Shown: in pieces, positions 10,016-19,994 of the stretch
Layout of the letters: each line of letters begins with the position of its first letter
Position numbering within the stretch: the first letter of the stretch is position 1
Assembly: GCA_022592445.1 (NCBI GenBank)
Contig: JABYQR010000439.1
Location: forward strand, 1 to 34,235
Source of the DNA: Cytidiella melzeri
Taxonomy: Eukaryota > Basidiomycota > Agaricomycetes > Polyporales > Irpicaceae
DNA length: 34,235 nt
Direction of reading: 5' to 3'
Notes under the pieces: model-generated
The model's database searches: none
The model's input: the letters and a program-made list of their open reading frames with translations, nothing else
Told to the model about the DNA's origin: nothing
Made by a program: the position numbers and the translations under genes

Positions 10016-10467
10016 ATGAGACTGCGCAACGACAAAGACACTGTCAGGCCGACTCTAAGAGAGACATTGGCAGATGTCCACCCTCTTGAGCTCGACGAAG
10101 GATTCCATTTTCTCGTGAAGGTATGGAAAATGCTGCTCACTCTTTTCCTAGTCTTCCTGCTCTTACACCTACGTCGCACACAGGACGGGATCACAGTCTG
10201 GATACGACCGGAAGATGGCAAGTGGCGCCGTGGCACCGTGTGCTACGAAGGCATGATGTTATTCGACAAAACCGTAAGGCTTCGCTTTCTCTCAGAATAC
10301 GAGACTTACGCTAAAACATTGCGTAGGGTATCATCCGCCAGTATTACGTCCAGTACGGCAAGGGCCAAAACAAAAAGATCGAGATTTTTCAGCCCATGTG
10401 GGGTAACATGAAGCCAGACACCCCGGAGGTACATGTGCTGCTCAGGCGAAATGGCGTTTTTGTTTGA
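10016..10467 (+). CDS. Small conserved-looking protein, 111 aa, function unknown
   Basis: Exons 10016-10120, 10184-10273 and 10327-10467, joined by GT-AG introns of 63 and 53 nt. The first intron is a multiple of three without a stop, so an unspliced reading also stays open. The middle exon codes DGITVWIRPEDGKWRRGTV and the last codes YYVQYGKGQNKKIE and GNMKPDTPEVHVLLRR. The pattern of a tryptophan-arginine strand followed by YYVQYG suggests a small SH3/Tudor-like barrel, which is inference from pattern only. I have an impression of similar short proteins in mushrooms ending in a KPDTP-V--LL motif but cannot name the family. It points toward the 3' end of MSH4. The start is the first ATG after the TATA-like box. 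Exon 2 and the start of exon 3 are the best supported parts. Confidence 0.6.
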
Positions 10468-10867
10468 TGTCGACATCCTTCCGCTCAGACCTTGAGAGCT
10501 CGATGCTCGATACGTCGGCAAGCCCGAAATTAATCCTTCTCTCTCTATGTACCCTCTTCGTTCCAATTTCGCACACGGCAGTCATCAGCTCATAGTCGCT
10601 TTGCGCGTCACACGTTGCACGTCGATGTATACCAGCACCCACCCACATTTGTATCCGTAGCGCGTCCATTCATGATACCTGTATTCGTCACACGATTGAT
10701 TATTTCCGTCCTATGCACATTGCACAAAGACTCCATACAGTGTTCACATGAGTATCGAGTTTACAACAGCATGATTCAAGCGATGTTCAGCAACATCGTC
10801 TATTCTGCATCACAGGCGAATACCAGTCTTCACGCCGTAAGCGTCGATAACTTGCTTCCGATATTGT
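10468..10867. other. Convergent intergenic region
   Basis: Lies between the stop codons of the small plus-strand gene and MSH4 (minus). No coding or RNA feature recognised; it should contain both 3' untranslated regions. Confidence 0.5.
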
Positions 10868-13800
10868 TTAAAGCGTCTGCTGCAAAACCCGCGCGAAGTC
10901 CTTTTGCAGTCGCCCCAAATAATCGAGGAGCTCTTCGTCCGGCAAGTTTGAGTGATCCAAGACCTGGGTGAGTTGATGCCGAAGCTGTCCACGCACATAG
11001 ACAAGGTCCCCACATCAGTTGTCAGTGAGGCTCATTCACCGTCAAACATGGAAAGAGGGAGAGGATCTACCCTCAACATCGCTTTCCTCCTCATCGCAAC
11101 TTTGTTGAACCTGCTCTCTTCTTTCTTGCGTTCTTCCAACTCCGTAAGCTTTTCAGAAACCCGGCGTGCTTCGACGAGCACATCTTCTGGGAGGTCTGCC
11201 AAACGGGCAAGGTCCAAACCTAACGAAAGTTGACAGGAGAACAATTGAGCATGTTTTGCAAGGGTCCAAGAATAGCGGGGGATGGCAGTAACCGTAGTGC
11301 TCCAGGTGCTCGGGTGCACCGTCAACAATCCTGGATTACAAGATATCAGACACGCTTCTGGCAAATCACAGCATGAAAGCCTACTTATACTGGAACGTCA
11401 TACCGAAGTTGGTGCTCGTCTGACGGTTTCGTTGGACAGACAGATGCAAGCTTCGTAGACACATTCCAGCGTAGGTCAGCTGATGAACCTGTCAAGAGCC
11501 GTCAGTCTGGACCAAGGACGCACTTGACAACAGACGGCTGTCTTGACAAAGTCGTCACAAGCTCGTTGAAATGACTATGTTGCTCAAGAATTAGTCGATG
11601 CATCGCAGAGTCAGGTACCAGGATAAACTGACGTTGCAAAGAATACGTAAGACTGGCGAAAGAGAACAGCTGATAAGCACAGAGGAAGACCATTTCGTTG
11701 ACAAGACGAACCTTGAGTTTGATGAGATGCTCTGCAATGGCATGCGATATTCCTATGCCTTCGATTGGAGATGTTCCTCTCCCAACTTCATCGACCAGCA
11801 CGAGCGAATGCTGCGTCGCGATGCCTACCAAAGACCGTAATCCTTATCAGCATAGAGAATGCTTGTCATGGGACAGCTCGGCAGAGCGTATACCCAGAAT
11901 CATCGCAGAAGATGCCATCTCATTTGCAAACGTGCTCAAGCTTTTCTCCACGTCGTCATCGTTCGAGAGTCGTGTAAGAAGCGCGTCGTGAATCCTGCGG
12001 TTTTACGTTAGTTTCAAGTGGGCAGCATTCGGAAGTAGTATAATAGAACAGCAACTTGATCGAGGGTAAGGGAAATTGGCCAACTGACCGGAAACTAGCG
12101 TATTCCGCTGGCACAAAGCTTCCACTCATGGCCATAACGGATAGTAAACCGATTTGGCGGAGGTACGTGCTCTTTCCTGGAAACGTACCCGCATCCACGT
12201 ATATTAGTGGTTTGAGCTGAATTCACCAACAGTTTCAAGTTTCGGATTTAAAATTGGTACGAACCAGACATACTAATTCCAGCTCGATCAGACTCAATGC
12301 AACGTGATGGCAAAAGAATACTCACTTAGGACCCTGTACAATCTGAAAGGAGGATGCCTCGGAGCAGAATACATCGTTCGGAACAAGAGTGCCCGCTGCT
12401 TGCACGCCTTCCAGAGTCGGATGTCGTCCTGATTTTATCGCAAGAGTGCCTGTGAATTCCGGACGAACTAACAAAGGAAGTCAAGGGAATTCACTAAGAA
12501 ACATGGTATGAGAGAGTCCACGCATACCGTAGTTCCGAACTAAGTATCGCGGCATGAGTAGGCCTTCAACCTGCGAAAACATGGGATGGGCGTACCGATG
12601 GATGTGTGCGCAAAAGACCACAACATATCAAGCAAAGCAACTGCCTCCGACGCGTTGTACAACGCTCCAAAGTCGACCACAATCTCAGCTACGAGGTCGG
12701 AGATGATTTTGTCGCTCAGGATGAGCGACTCGTCCAACGCGTCTTTCATCCTTGCGTTTCGCTTTTTCTGCAACATTGCTATAACTGAACGCTGGTGACA
12801 ACACCGGCACAAATTGTTGCTTCTCACCAGTTCTATGCTGGAAAACACCCACTTTCCCTTCTTGGCCACAACGTTCACAAACCCCTTGGGCAAATCTCCT
12901 TTCAACTCGCTCTTTTTGAGCGTGAACACGAAACCAGCGTCTTGAAGTACTAATGTCAGGCTCAGATCGTGCTCTTGGGAGAGTGCCTTGTTCAACGCAA
13001 ATATGTCCGCAATGTTCTCCTTGTAAGTTTCGCGGGCAACATCGAGCAAGCGGTTGTAGTTTGCCTGGAAAGATGGGAATAAGATGTAATCGAAACTGGG
13101 AGAATCAAAGCGGCGTACTTTCACCGCATACACTCTGGAACTGACGGCGCCAATTCCACCCTGGAACATAGATATCAGTACAACGCAAGCACGAGAACAA
13201 ATCTCACACTTTCTGAGCCACAGCGTTGTCGTTGAGGCCATCCGACACCAGTCGCTCGATCCTCTCAAGTCGCTCATCTGTAATCTCCTAGCCACTAATG
13301 TCGTGTCTTCTTCTGCATGCACAAGTATCAAGACCGCACCTCTCGAATGACATTCAGGAGCTGCGAGCGACTTCCTGCGAGCGCCTTGGCCAAACGCGGC
13401 ATGCTCTTGACAATATCTCGAAGATTTAGCATTTGAGAGACGCGAGCGGCGGCAGTCTTTGCCGTGCTCGTCTCTCTAGCTTCTGACGATGCGAGCTGCG
13501 GGTGTCAGAGTAAACAGGGAGTCAAGCGGAAATCGAGTGAAGGAGCAGACTGAGGATATGAGCTTGTCGAAATCCATATTGTTCAATGTCTTGAGAGCAT
13601 CTTTAACTTCATGGAACCGTCCTTCAGTTTCCACGAGTTCTTGAGATCGGTGTCAATATTTTCAGCCCATTTGTATGAGATCTAAGGCGATTGGATACCT
13701 TCTACCACATCTAGCCGGGCGTCGATAGCACTTTGCACTGGAAATACGCAATCCATTAGCTGCGTTACGCGAGTAAATCAAGAGTTGAAAGATTCTTTCC

Positions 13801-14849
13801 AGTCACCGGAGCGAGCAGCGTAGTTCTCAGTAGACGGGCAGCCATGGCAGTGAACGTGTGATTAAGTATGCTGCAAAACTTGTGAGTTATATTTCCATGC
13901 ACTCCGCCGTTCTTAGTATTCACCCGAACAGCGAATGCGACGACCTTTTACTGGCCATGTTACTGACGAGCTCCAAGTTGCGCGCCGTCTCGGGATCCAC
14001 CATCATCGTACCCTCGACTTGGACGTAACGAATGCGCAGCGATGAAGCGGAGAAGCGAACGTTGAGCTTGGATTCTGCATGCTTGAAGAGCGCACACGCA
14101 GCAGAGAGCGCATAATATCTGTCAAAGAGGCAGTTAGAAGGAGACGACGGGCATATATGCGCAGGTCTGCTCGCTTGTTGGAGAGAGCGACGAGCGTGGC
14201 TGCGCGTTCATCGTCTTCTACGCATAAGTGATTCACGAACTCGAGTCCTGAAAGTGGAGAAAGTCAGTGTTGGTGGTACTCGCCCAGCCGAGGGTGCCCC
14301 ATCACCAGCAGTATCACTCCAGTATTTCCTCAAAACTGGCTCAACGGAGACAGAGTCGAACTCCTCCAAAATATGCTGTACTAAGAGGGATGTTGTATTG
14401 GGACGCTTGCTTCCGGATGATAGAGACGCGTCTGACAGTGAAAGAAATGTGTCCGGTACCAAGACCAGGGAGGGGGAGTGAAGGTGCATCTGATGGAGCG
14501 TCTTGAAATATGTCGGGACGTCAGCGAGCTGTAAAGATGGTTGTACGCTCGTCATCTGCGCATAGTATGCAGAGGGAGCTGGACTTGTACGCGCCTGTAT
14601 AAGATTCACGCGGCCTGTGTCCTTGTCAAGAGCCGCGATTCCAACTTCTCTGCCTATACCGCGTCCCTCTAGAACAGCAAGAACATAGTTGGTGTCACGC
14701 TTGGAAGACGTCGCTGTTTGGGGCCTCGACTGTGCAGTATTGGGTCGACCTGTCGATCTACCTGTCCAAGGCCTCGCAGTAGGCGGCCTGGAAAGGGACT
14801 CTGCGCTAGTGAAGGGACGACTGGAATGCATGGTATCGGTGGCTGACAT
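10868..14849 (-). CDS. MSH4: MSH4, meiotic MutS homolog, 23 exons, 866 aa
   Basis: MSH4 pairs with MSH5 as a sliding clamp that stabilises Holliday junctions for meiotic crossovers; it does not repair mismatches. Exons in gene order: 14849-14306, 14247-14175, 14118-13924, 13870-13807, 13759-13699, 13639-13551, 13495-13340, 13272-13210, 13160-13119, 13064-12828, 12767-12596, 12539-12528, 12467-12326, 12272-12265, 12176-12089, 11994-11894, 11824-11712, 11652-11633, 11574-11524, 11450-11385, 11330-11293, 11219-11071, 10984-10868. The sum is 2601 nt. It lacks the MutS mismatch-binding N-terminal domain, as expected, and opens with the connector region (VLAVLEGRGIGREVG). The Walker A motif GPNMSGKST is at 615-623, Walker B LVLVDE ends at E695, followed by GRGTS and FATHFNEL. 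The intron after exon 2 is GC-AG. Exons of 8, 12 and 20 nt are noted separately. Length matches the family (yeast 878, human 936). The exon 8 acceptor is the least certain junction. Confidence 0.93.
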
Positions 14850-15171
14850 GACGGTCAACTTTAAGGACAATCGAAAGAGGCGCCTACATAGAGTGAGGTT
14901 CTTACAGCGCCACAACGCCAGGATGTCACCTATTTTGGAATGACCCTACCTCAATCGCCACATAACTATAAACCTCTCTCCCACCAGCGACGACTACGAC
15001 TGCAGAACTGGACTGTCCACCTTCCCTCCCGACCTCCTCGCCGCGTTCAAGTGACAACAGGAGATGTGCACTCACCTAGCCAATCGGATGCATTCGCAAT
15101 CCGCCACCCGCCTTCGCCAAATCGGGTAGGAGGCTGCAGTTTTCTCCCTCGCCACCACCATCGCGAGTGAA
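14850..15171. promoter_or_regulatory. Divergent promoter region between MSH4 and PDX2
   Basis: Only 322 bases separate the two start codons, so both promoters and 5' untranslated regions must lie here. I see no clear TATA box. The short plus frame 14940-15170 has no recognisable protein and probably reflects the C-rich composition. Confidence 0.55.
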
Positions 15172-16106
15172 ATGCAGCAGTCGGGTGCTCGTCAGGATGT
15201 GACAGTTGGAATCCTAGGTACGCACCCACTGCTCCCTTCAAATCATGACCTGCAACTCATACACTACGACGCGTATATTGGTAGCTCTGCAAGGCGCCTT
15301 TGCAGAACACCAAGTCATGTTCCAGAAGCTCAACGTAAAGCGTAAGGTTGTCATCGTTTTGGTCAGAGTTCCAGAGGATCTAGAAAAATGCGACGCTCTC
15401 GTCATTCCTGGAGGAGGTGAGTTTGCCCGTGAACTTCCAATACGCTCATCGTGTGACTCTCCTCAGAGTCGACCACGATCGCACTGTTGGCTAGACTAGC
15501 TGGGCTGTTAGAACCGATGCGGCAGTTTCTCAAGAAAAAGCCAATTTGGGGCACGTGTGCTGGTGCGATTCTACTTTCTCAAGCGGTGGAAGGCGCGAAG
15601 AAAGGGGGGCAAGAGGTACTGGCCGGGATTTCTGTCAAAATCGCAAGAAATGGATGGGGCTCTCAAGTGCGTAGCATGTATCGCATTGCTACATTTAGTC
15701 TGATGTTGTATGCTCAGGTTGAATCATTCGAGGCTGACTTGGAAGTAGAAGGCCTGCGCGAATCAAACCGTCCTTTCCACGGAGTTTTTATACGTGCACC
15801 TGTACGTTCTTGTTCTTGTCTCCCGTATAGACTAGCCGACCCCGCTCCTTCTAGGTTGTTCTTGATCTCAGACACTCGCTCACCGAACCACCCATACAAG
15901 TGATTTCTCGCATCTCAGCCTCCCTACTTCCCTCGTCCGTTGGGTCCCTTGATGAGGACGACACAGACCCGACAGATCCAAGGACCATCGTTGCTCTCCG
16001 TCAGGGTCGTCATTTGCTTACGACTTTCCACCCCGAGTTGACAAAGGACAACCGATTTCACGAATACTTCATCACCGATTGTGTGCTGCCGTCTCTCAGC
16101 GATTAG
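15172..16106 (+). CDS. PDX2: PDX2/SNO glutaminase subunit of pyridoxal 5'-phosphate synthase, 237 aa
   Basis: Releases ammonia from glutamine and passes it to PDX1/SNZ, which builds vitamin B6 (pyridoxal phosphate) from pentose and triose phosphates, in the cytosol. Exons 15172-15217, 15285-15416, 15467-15666, 15718-15801, 15855-16106, with introns of 67, 50, 51 and 53 nt; sum 714 nt. Family landmarks in order: [12 protein letters not shown] at the N-terminus, ALVIPGGESTT split by the second intron, the nucleophile elbow WGTCAG with Cys90, [24 protein letters not shown], and the C-terminal FHPEL giving His213 and Glu215 of the triad. All key residues are present. Length is slightly above bacterial PdxT and close to yeast SNO1. 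The 51-nt third intron has no stop and keeps frame. It shares a promoter region with MSH4; this looks positional rather than functional. The PDX1 partner is not in the window. Confidence 0.95.
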
Positions 16107-16367
16107 CTAGACAACACACTAGACAGTTCATTCACGTGCGCCGATACATAGACTGTTTCTTATATGTGATACCATCTAATGGTAGTTATCGTTCAGCATG
16201 TACACACACACACACATTAAATTTGTATGGGCTCAAAGCCCAGTTCCAGACATCTCCAGATGTCACATAACGATCCAAACTTCGGACGAGTTCACTACAA
16301 CAAACCTACACCAGGTTGCCATCTCAGCCAGTGAGATTCCGGGGTTGCATCACCACGCAGAACAACA

Positions 16368-17744
16368 CTACTTGAATCCACCCCACAGATCCCCAAAAGC
16401 GTCGTCCTTCTTTTGTGGCAACGCAGATGATCCAAACAAGTCACCTCCCGCAGTTGCGGCCGTCCCAGACGAGGCCCAGATATCGTTCGTGTTGAAAAGA
16501 TTCTGCTGTTGCGCCGGAGGATTCGCAACAGGTGCGCCCCACAAGCTCGATTGATTAGCAGCAGGGGAAGGCGCGTTCCACCCCGAAGTGGCGCCCCACA
16601 TCCCTGTACCTGAGCTCCCCATCATGCTCGTACTTAACGCTGTCGGCTGAGCAGGCTGAGCGTACGAGCCCCAGACGTTCTGTTGTGCAGGTGCTCCGCC
16701 GTATTGAGTTCCATATGCGGACGGCGCAGAAGGTTGTGGCTGTTGCTGAGAAGGTGTGGAGAAGAGGGACAGAATGTCCTGCTTCACATCTTTCTTGGGT
16801 TGCGCTTGTGTTACTGGAGGAGTAGGGTTGTGGAAGTCGAGGGTGAAAAGGTCGTTCGTGACTGTTGGTGCCGCTGCTGCTGCTGGAGGTGCCTGGGCCT
16901 GCGGTGGAGGTTGAGCGACTGCAGCTTGAGTTGACCGACCAGCGAGCCCGGCGGAGAGAAGCTGATGTGGCTGTGGTTGACGGTTGATGGTTTGGGAGCG
17001 AGCAGAGGCTGTGGAAGGGGTTTGAGCATGCGTTGGGCGGGACGAGGGCGGGGGTGCGATTGGTGCCGAGGCGGATGCGTGTGTTGATGCTTCGATTGGC
17101 GGTGCAACACCTCCATCAAGAACAGATGGATCTGAGGGAGGAGGACCCTCCATTGCCCATCGGCGAGACTCATACTTTGAGCGAATGAATGAATCCATTT
17201 TACTGGTGGATGTTTTTATAAGACTGAGGTTAGATGAAAAGACTGATCACGTACTGGTCTGGAGGGATGTGCCCTGCCTTCAAGTGAGCTTCCCAGTACA
17301 GGTTGGCCCGCTGATTCCCCCATTTCTGTATCGACTGAATGCTCATGAGGCTCAACAGTCTATGAAGAAGGTTTCACATGATGACCTACGTTCATTTGTT
17401 CCACAGTCCATACATCTAAATCAACCGACTTCACTTTGCTGATGTGTGTGCCCATCGAGCGATGTATACCTGAGCATCGTATGCACAAGAAAACACCTCT
17501 ATATAATCATCAGCTCAAGCTCATATATATCCGATGTGAAATCTCACAGGTTCCATGAGGCCCACCGAGGGTCTACACAACAACATTACGCTCCGTTAGC
17601 GCACAGTGGCAAAGTTGCCAACCCGACAAAAAACGCACCGTTCCGTTTGCAATCCGCGCAGACTTTGTTCTCCGCCCTCTTCAACATCTCACGAAGAGCC
17701 TTGGAGTGTCTCTCTGTAGTTGCTTTATCTTGTTTCGCCGACAT
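16368..17744 (-). CDS. AGE2: ArfGAP, SMAP/AGE2 type, 384 aa
   Basis: A GTPase-activating protein for Arf, expected to act on vesicle traffic at the trans-Golgi and endosomes. Exons in gene order 17744-17639, 17572-17548, 17498-17390, 17334-17255, 17202-16368; sum 1155 nt. The N-terminal ArfGAP domain covers about residues 10-130. Its zinc finger is C-x2-C-x16-C-x2-C at C29, C32, C49 and C52, followed by GIHR (R57, the position of the arginine finger) and [23 protein letters not shown] within the finger is characteristic of the SMAP/Age2 branch. After [15 protein letters not shown] the rest is low complexity, rich in Pro, Gln, Ala and Ser, with short LFSTPS and WG-rich pieces near the end, likely unstructured trafficking-adaptor motifs. 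Assignment to AGE2 rather than another SMAP-like paralogue rests on domain type only. Confidence 0.9.
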
Positions 17745-17901
17745 CGTGGTGAAGGTCTGAAAGCAGGCTGTCCGTCCGCACTCAGCCACGCATCAACTAG
17801 ACGCTTGCGACCCTGATGTATGGGCGTCTCAATGGTGGCACGTCACGCCTGGGGAAGAGTGTGCATGTCTCCCTCTTCCACCACCACCTCACGCACATAA
17901 A
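17745..17901. promoter_or_regulatory. 157-bp divergent promoter between ArfGAP and GET2
   Basis: The start codons face away from each other with only 157 bases between them, so the two genes must share promoter DNA. No clear TATA box is seen. Confidence 0.6.
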
Positions 17902-19082
17902 ATGGCCACTGCCACAGAGAGGGCAGAAGCACGTCGTAAAGCTATTCTCTCACGACGCGGCGACCGCCTCGCGAAACTCACGTCTTCAGCACGAGGCGAA
18001 GACGCGCCAGCGTACATGCATGATGGTATGTGTACCACAAATCCTCTATTCTTGTCTACACGTCACCGGATCACTCAAATCTTGAGCTTGCTCTGGTAGA
18101 CCCGCCGCTTGCACCTCTCCCCAGAGCGAACAAGTTCGCACAGTTCGTCGGTGAAGAACCCGTCCTCCCCACACATCCTCCCATAGGTTCCCGGTCGGCG
18201 CGGAACGCAAGCCCATTGCCTTTCGCAGATTTTGGATTACCAGCATCGTCGGCTCCCGACCCATCTGTCTGGTCAGAAGAACAACAAGCAAGGCTGCTCA
18301 ATGCGCTCATGGCTGGAGCTCAATCGCGGTCGGCGAATCAGCCACCTCAACCTACTGCCGCAATCGAGGATAATCCTCATAGTAGTAGTAATGGAGCACC
18401 GCCGGAGGGGGATCCTTTGGCTGCTCTCATGGCCATGATGGGTCAGTCAGGAGATAAAGAAGGTGCTGCTGGACCGATGGGTATGATGTCGCAAAACATG
18501 TTTGCGCCTCCAGCACCGCCTGCGCCAGCGCAGCGGACCCTGTCGCAGAAGCTGATGCCTGTCGTGCATCTGGTGGCTGGCTGGGCCTTATTGATATATT
18601 TCGTGATCTGGAAGGAGCCTCAGGCGTATGAGGCGCAACCACGCGCTGCAGACGCGACAGAGAGAAGGTGGAGAAGATGGGCAGAGCTTGGGTGGCAGAG
18701 TGCGAGTGATAACTGGGGCGTGCAGTTTGTGGTAAGTGTATTATCAAGAATATGGGAGATCAGGATGCTGATTGTGTTGCAAGCCATTCTTTTGGGCGTT
18801 CACTACCCTCACTCTAATACTACATACGTGGAGAATATTCAAAGGTCTTGTAAGCCACCCACTGGGCTTTGGTATGTGCTCGTCTGACATTTGTTCTAGG
18901 ATCCTGTACGGCCACACATGCTAGTCTCACTCGCACTACCACACCTCCCATCGCCAATACCTTCCATCATCCTCAACGGGATGAAGTACTGGCAGATTGG
19001 TAGCATCTTCCTAGACGACATCGCCGTCCTGCTTTTCGGAGTGGGAGTCATAATTTGGGTCTCAAGCTGGTTTGTGAATTAG
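17902..19082 (+). CDS. GET2: GET2-like receptor subunit for tail-anchored protein insertion, 334 aa
   Basis: GET1-GET2 is the ER membrane receptor that takes tail-anchored proteins from the GET3 ATPase. Exons 17902-18025, 18100-18731, 18784-18849, 18900-19082, with introns of 74, 52 and 50 nt; sum 1005 nt. The cytosolic N-terminus is strongly basic (EARRKAILSRRGDRLAKL), matching the conserved positively charged GET3-binding helix of GET2/CAMLG. A long Pro/Ala/Ser-rich linker follows. Three hydrophobic helices lie at about 193-212, 253-271 and 313-333, the last ending two residues before the stop, as in the family. The intron before the last exon uses the donor GTAAGC. It is divergent from the ArfGAP and convergent with the mitochondrial ribosomal gene (111 bases between stops). 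Sequence conservation in this family is low, so the call rests on architecture. Confidence 0.8.
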
Positions 19083-19193
19083 CTCATGTATCCTGTGTAG
19101 ATCTATAACATACAGCATGTCTATCTGCGACTGTAGTCTTGAGTGTGTATACGATATGTCATGTAATTCGGTCGTTCGAGCGAGGGTAGGAGA

Positions 19194-19823
19194 TTACGGC
19201 AGCATGACAGCTGCACCAGTCTTGAGTGGGTTGATTTGGAACGGCATGGAACTGCTTGCTTGAGGTCTGGCAGCAGGGACAGGAATTTCCACGGCGGGGA
19301 GACCTTCAGCCTTCCTCTCTTCCTTCCATTGCTGCCATGCGGGTCCTCCTCCAATTTCCATGAGTTCTTCGTAAATAGAGGAAGACCACTTCTGGTCCAT
19401 GTCGATTATCTTTTGCGTGCCATCACCTGCAGAAACCGAAGTGTAATGTCAATGATACGTGTCGAGAAGGGATCAACCAAGGCGCACGAAGTTCAACTGT
19501 CATTTCTGGCTTCCATGACTCGTCCTTCGACTTTGGTATTTTGGCTACCTCAACGGCAAGCTTGGGGTTAACATATTGTATTCGCGGAAGGTCGTTCTTG
19601 ACGAAATGTCTGAGCAGTGACCATGATTAAATACGTTCAGTTCAGGCTCAGTAATTACTTACCTTGCGCCCCAATGGTCGTTCCTGAAAGCGTACTTCAG
19701 CTTGAGGCTTTTGACGTCGGCCAGCTGTGGCTTGTAGCCCGACCGAAGAGATGCTAGTACCTTTGAAAGTCTTGAAGGAGGCCCAACAGACTCGATGACA
19801 ATACTAGCTGCTTTGACGGCCAT
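19194..19823 (-). CDS. Mitochondrial ribosomal protein, L51/S25/CI-B8 fold, 171 aa
   Basis: Exons in gene order 19823-19663, 19609-19488 and 19426-19194, with introns of 53 and 61 nt; sum 516 nt. The core, residues about 40-115, has KLKYAFRNDHWGARHFVKNDLPRIQY (here named in parts: YAFRNDHWGARHF, then LPRIQYVNPKL) and later DGTQKIIDMDQKW. This matches the thioredoxin-like L51/S25/CI-B8 domain, in which a small N-terminal helix precedes a strand of type P-I-Q-Y-x-N-P. Members include mS25, yeast MRP49 (mL61) and complex I subunit NDUFA2. The resemblance to MRP49/mS25 is closer than to NDUFA2, because there is an extension after the domain. It should act in the mitochondrial matrix as part of the mitoribosome. 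Which subunit it belongs to cannot be decided here. Confidence 0.82.
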
Positions 19824-19994
19824 GGTCAGTTTACAGCGGCGAAGAATGTGTAGACGGTGGTTGGCTGTAAGAAGCGAAGCGCCGGGGCGGCAATTCGTGT
19901 GTATGACCCCTCTCCGCAGGCTATACCCTAGCCTCTTTTCCGGAACCTCCAAACACCCATTATCAGCAACGCGCATACTTGTACGCAAATCGAG
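19824..19994. promoter_or_regulatory. 171-bp divergent promoter between the mitoribosomal gene and VPS72
   Basis: Start codons at 19823 (minus) and 19995 (plus) leave 171 bases for both promoters. No TATA box recognised. Confidence 0.55.

Noticed and set aside
9796..10236. Minus-strand open frame of 146 codons
   Set aside because: Overlaps the spliced plus-strand small gene antisense and crosses its TATA-like box. The plus-strand exons have proper splice sites and a coherent protein.
10615..10971. Plus-strand 118-codon frame across the MSH4 3' end
   Set aside because: Antisense to the last MSH4 exon and its 3' untranslated region, no recognisable domain.
12540..12595. A 25- or 32-nt intron in MSH4 instead of the 12-nt microexon
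   Set aside because: The 25-nt version creates a stop codon after joining, and the 32-nt version adds residues not seen in the family. The 56-nt intron plus microexon gives the family spacing.
13160..13340. Possible identity as MSH5 rather than MSH4
   Set aside because: The spacing FAH-nine-RPEF, the STDDD-like block after FR and the overall length fit MSH4 better. MSH5 has different sequence around Walker B.
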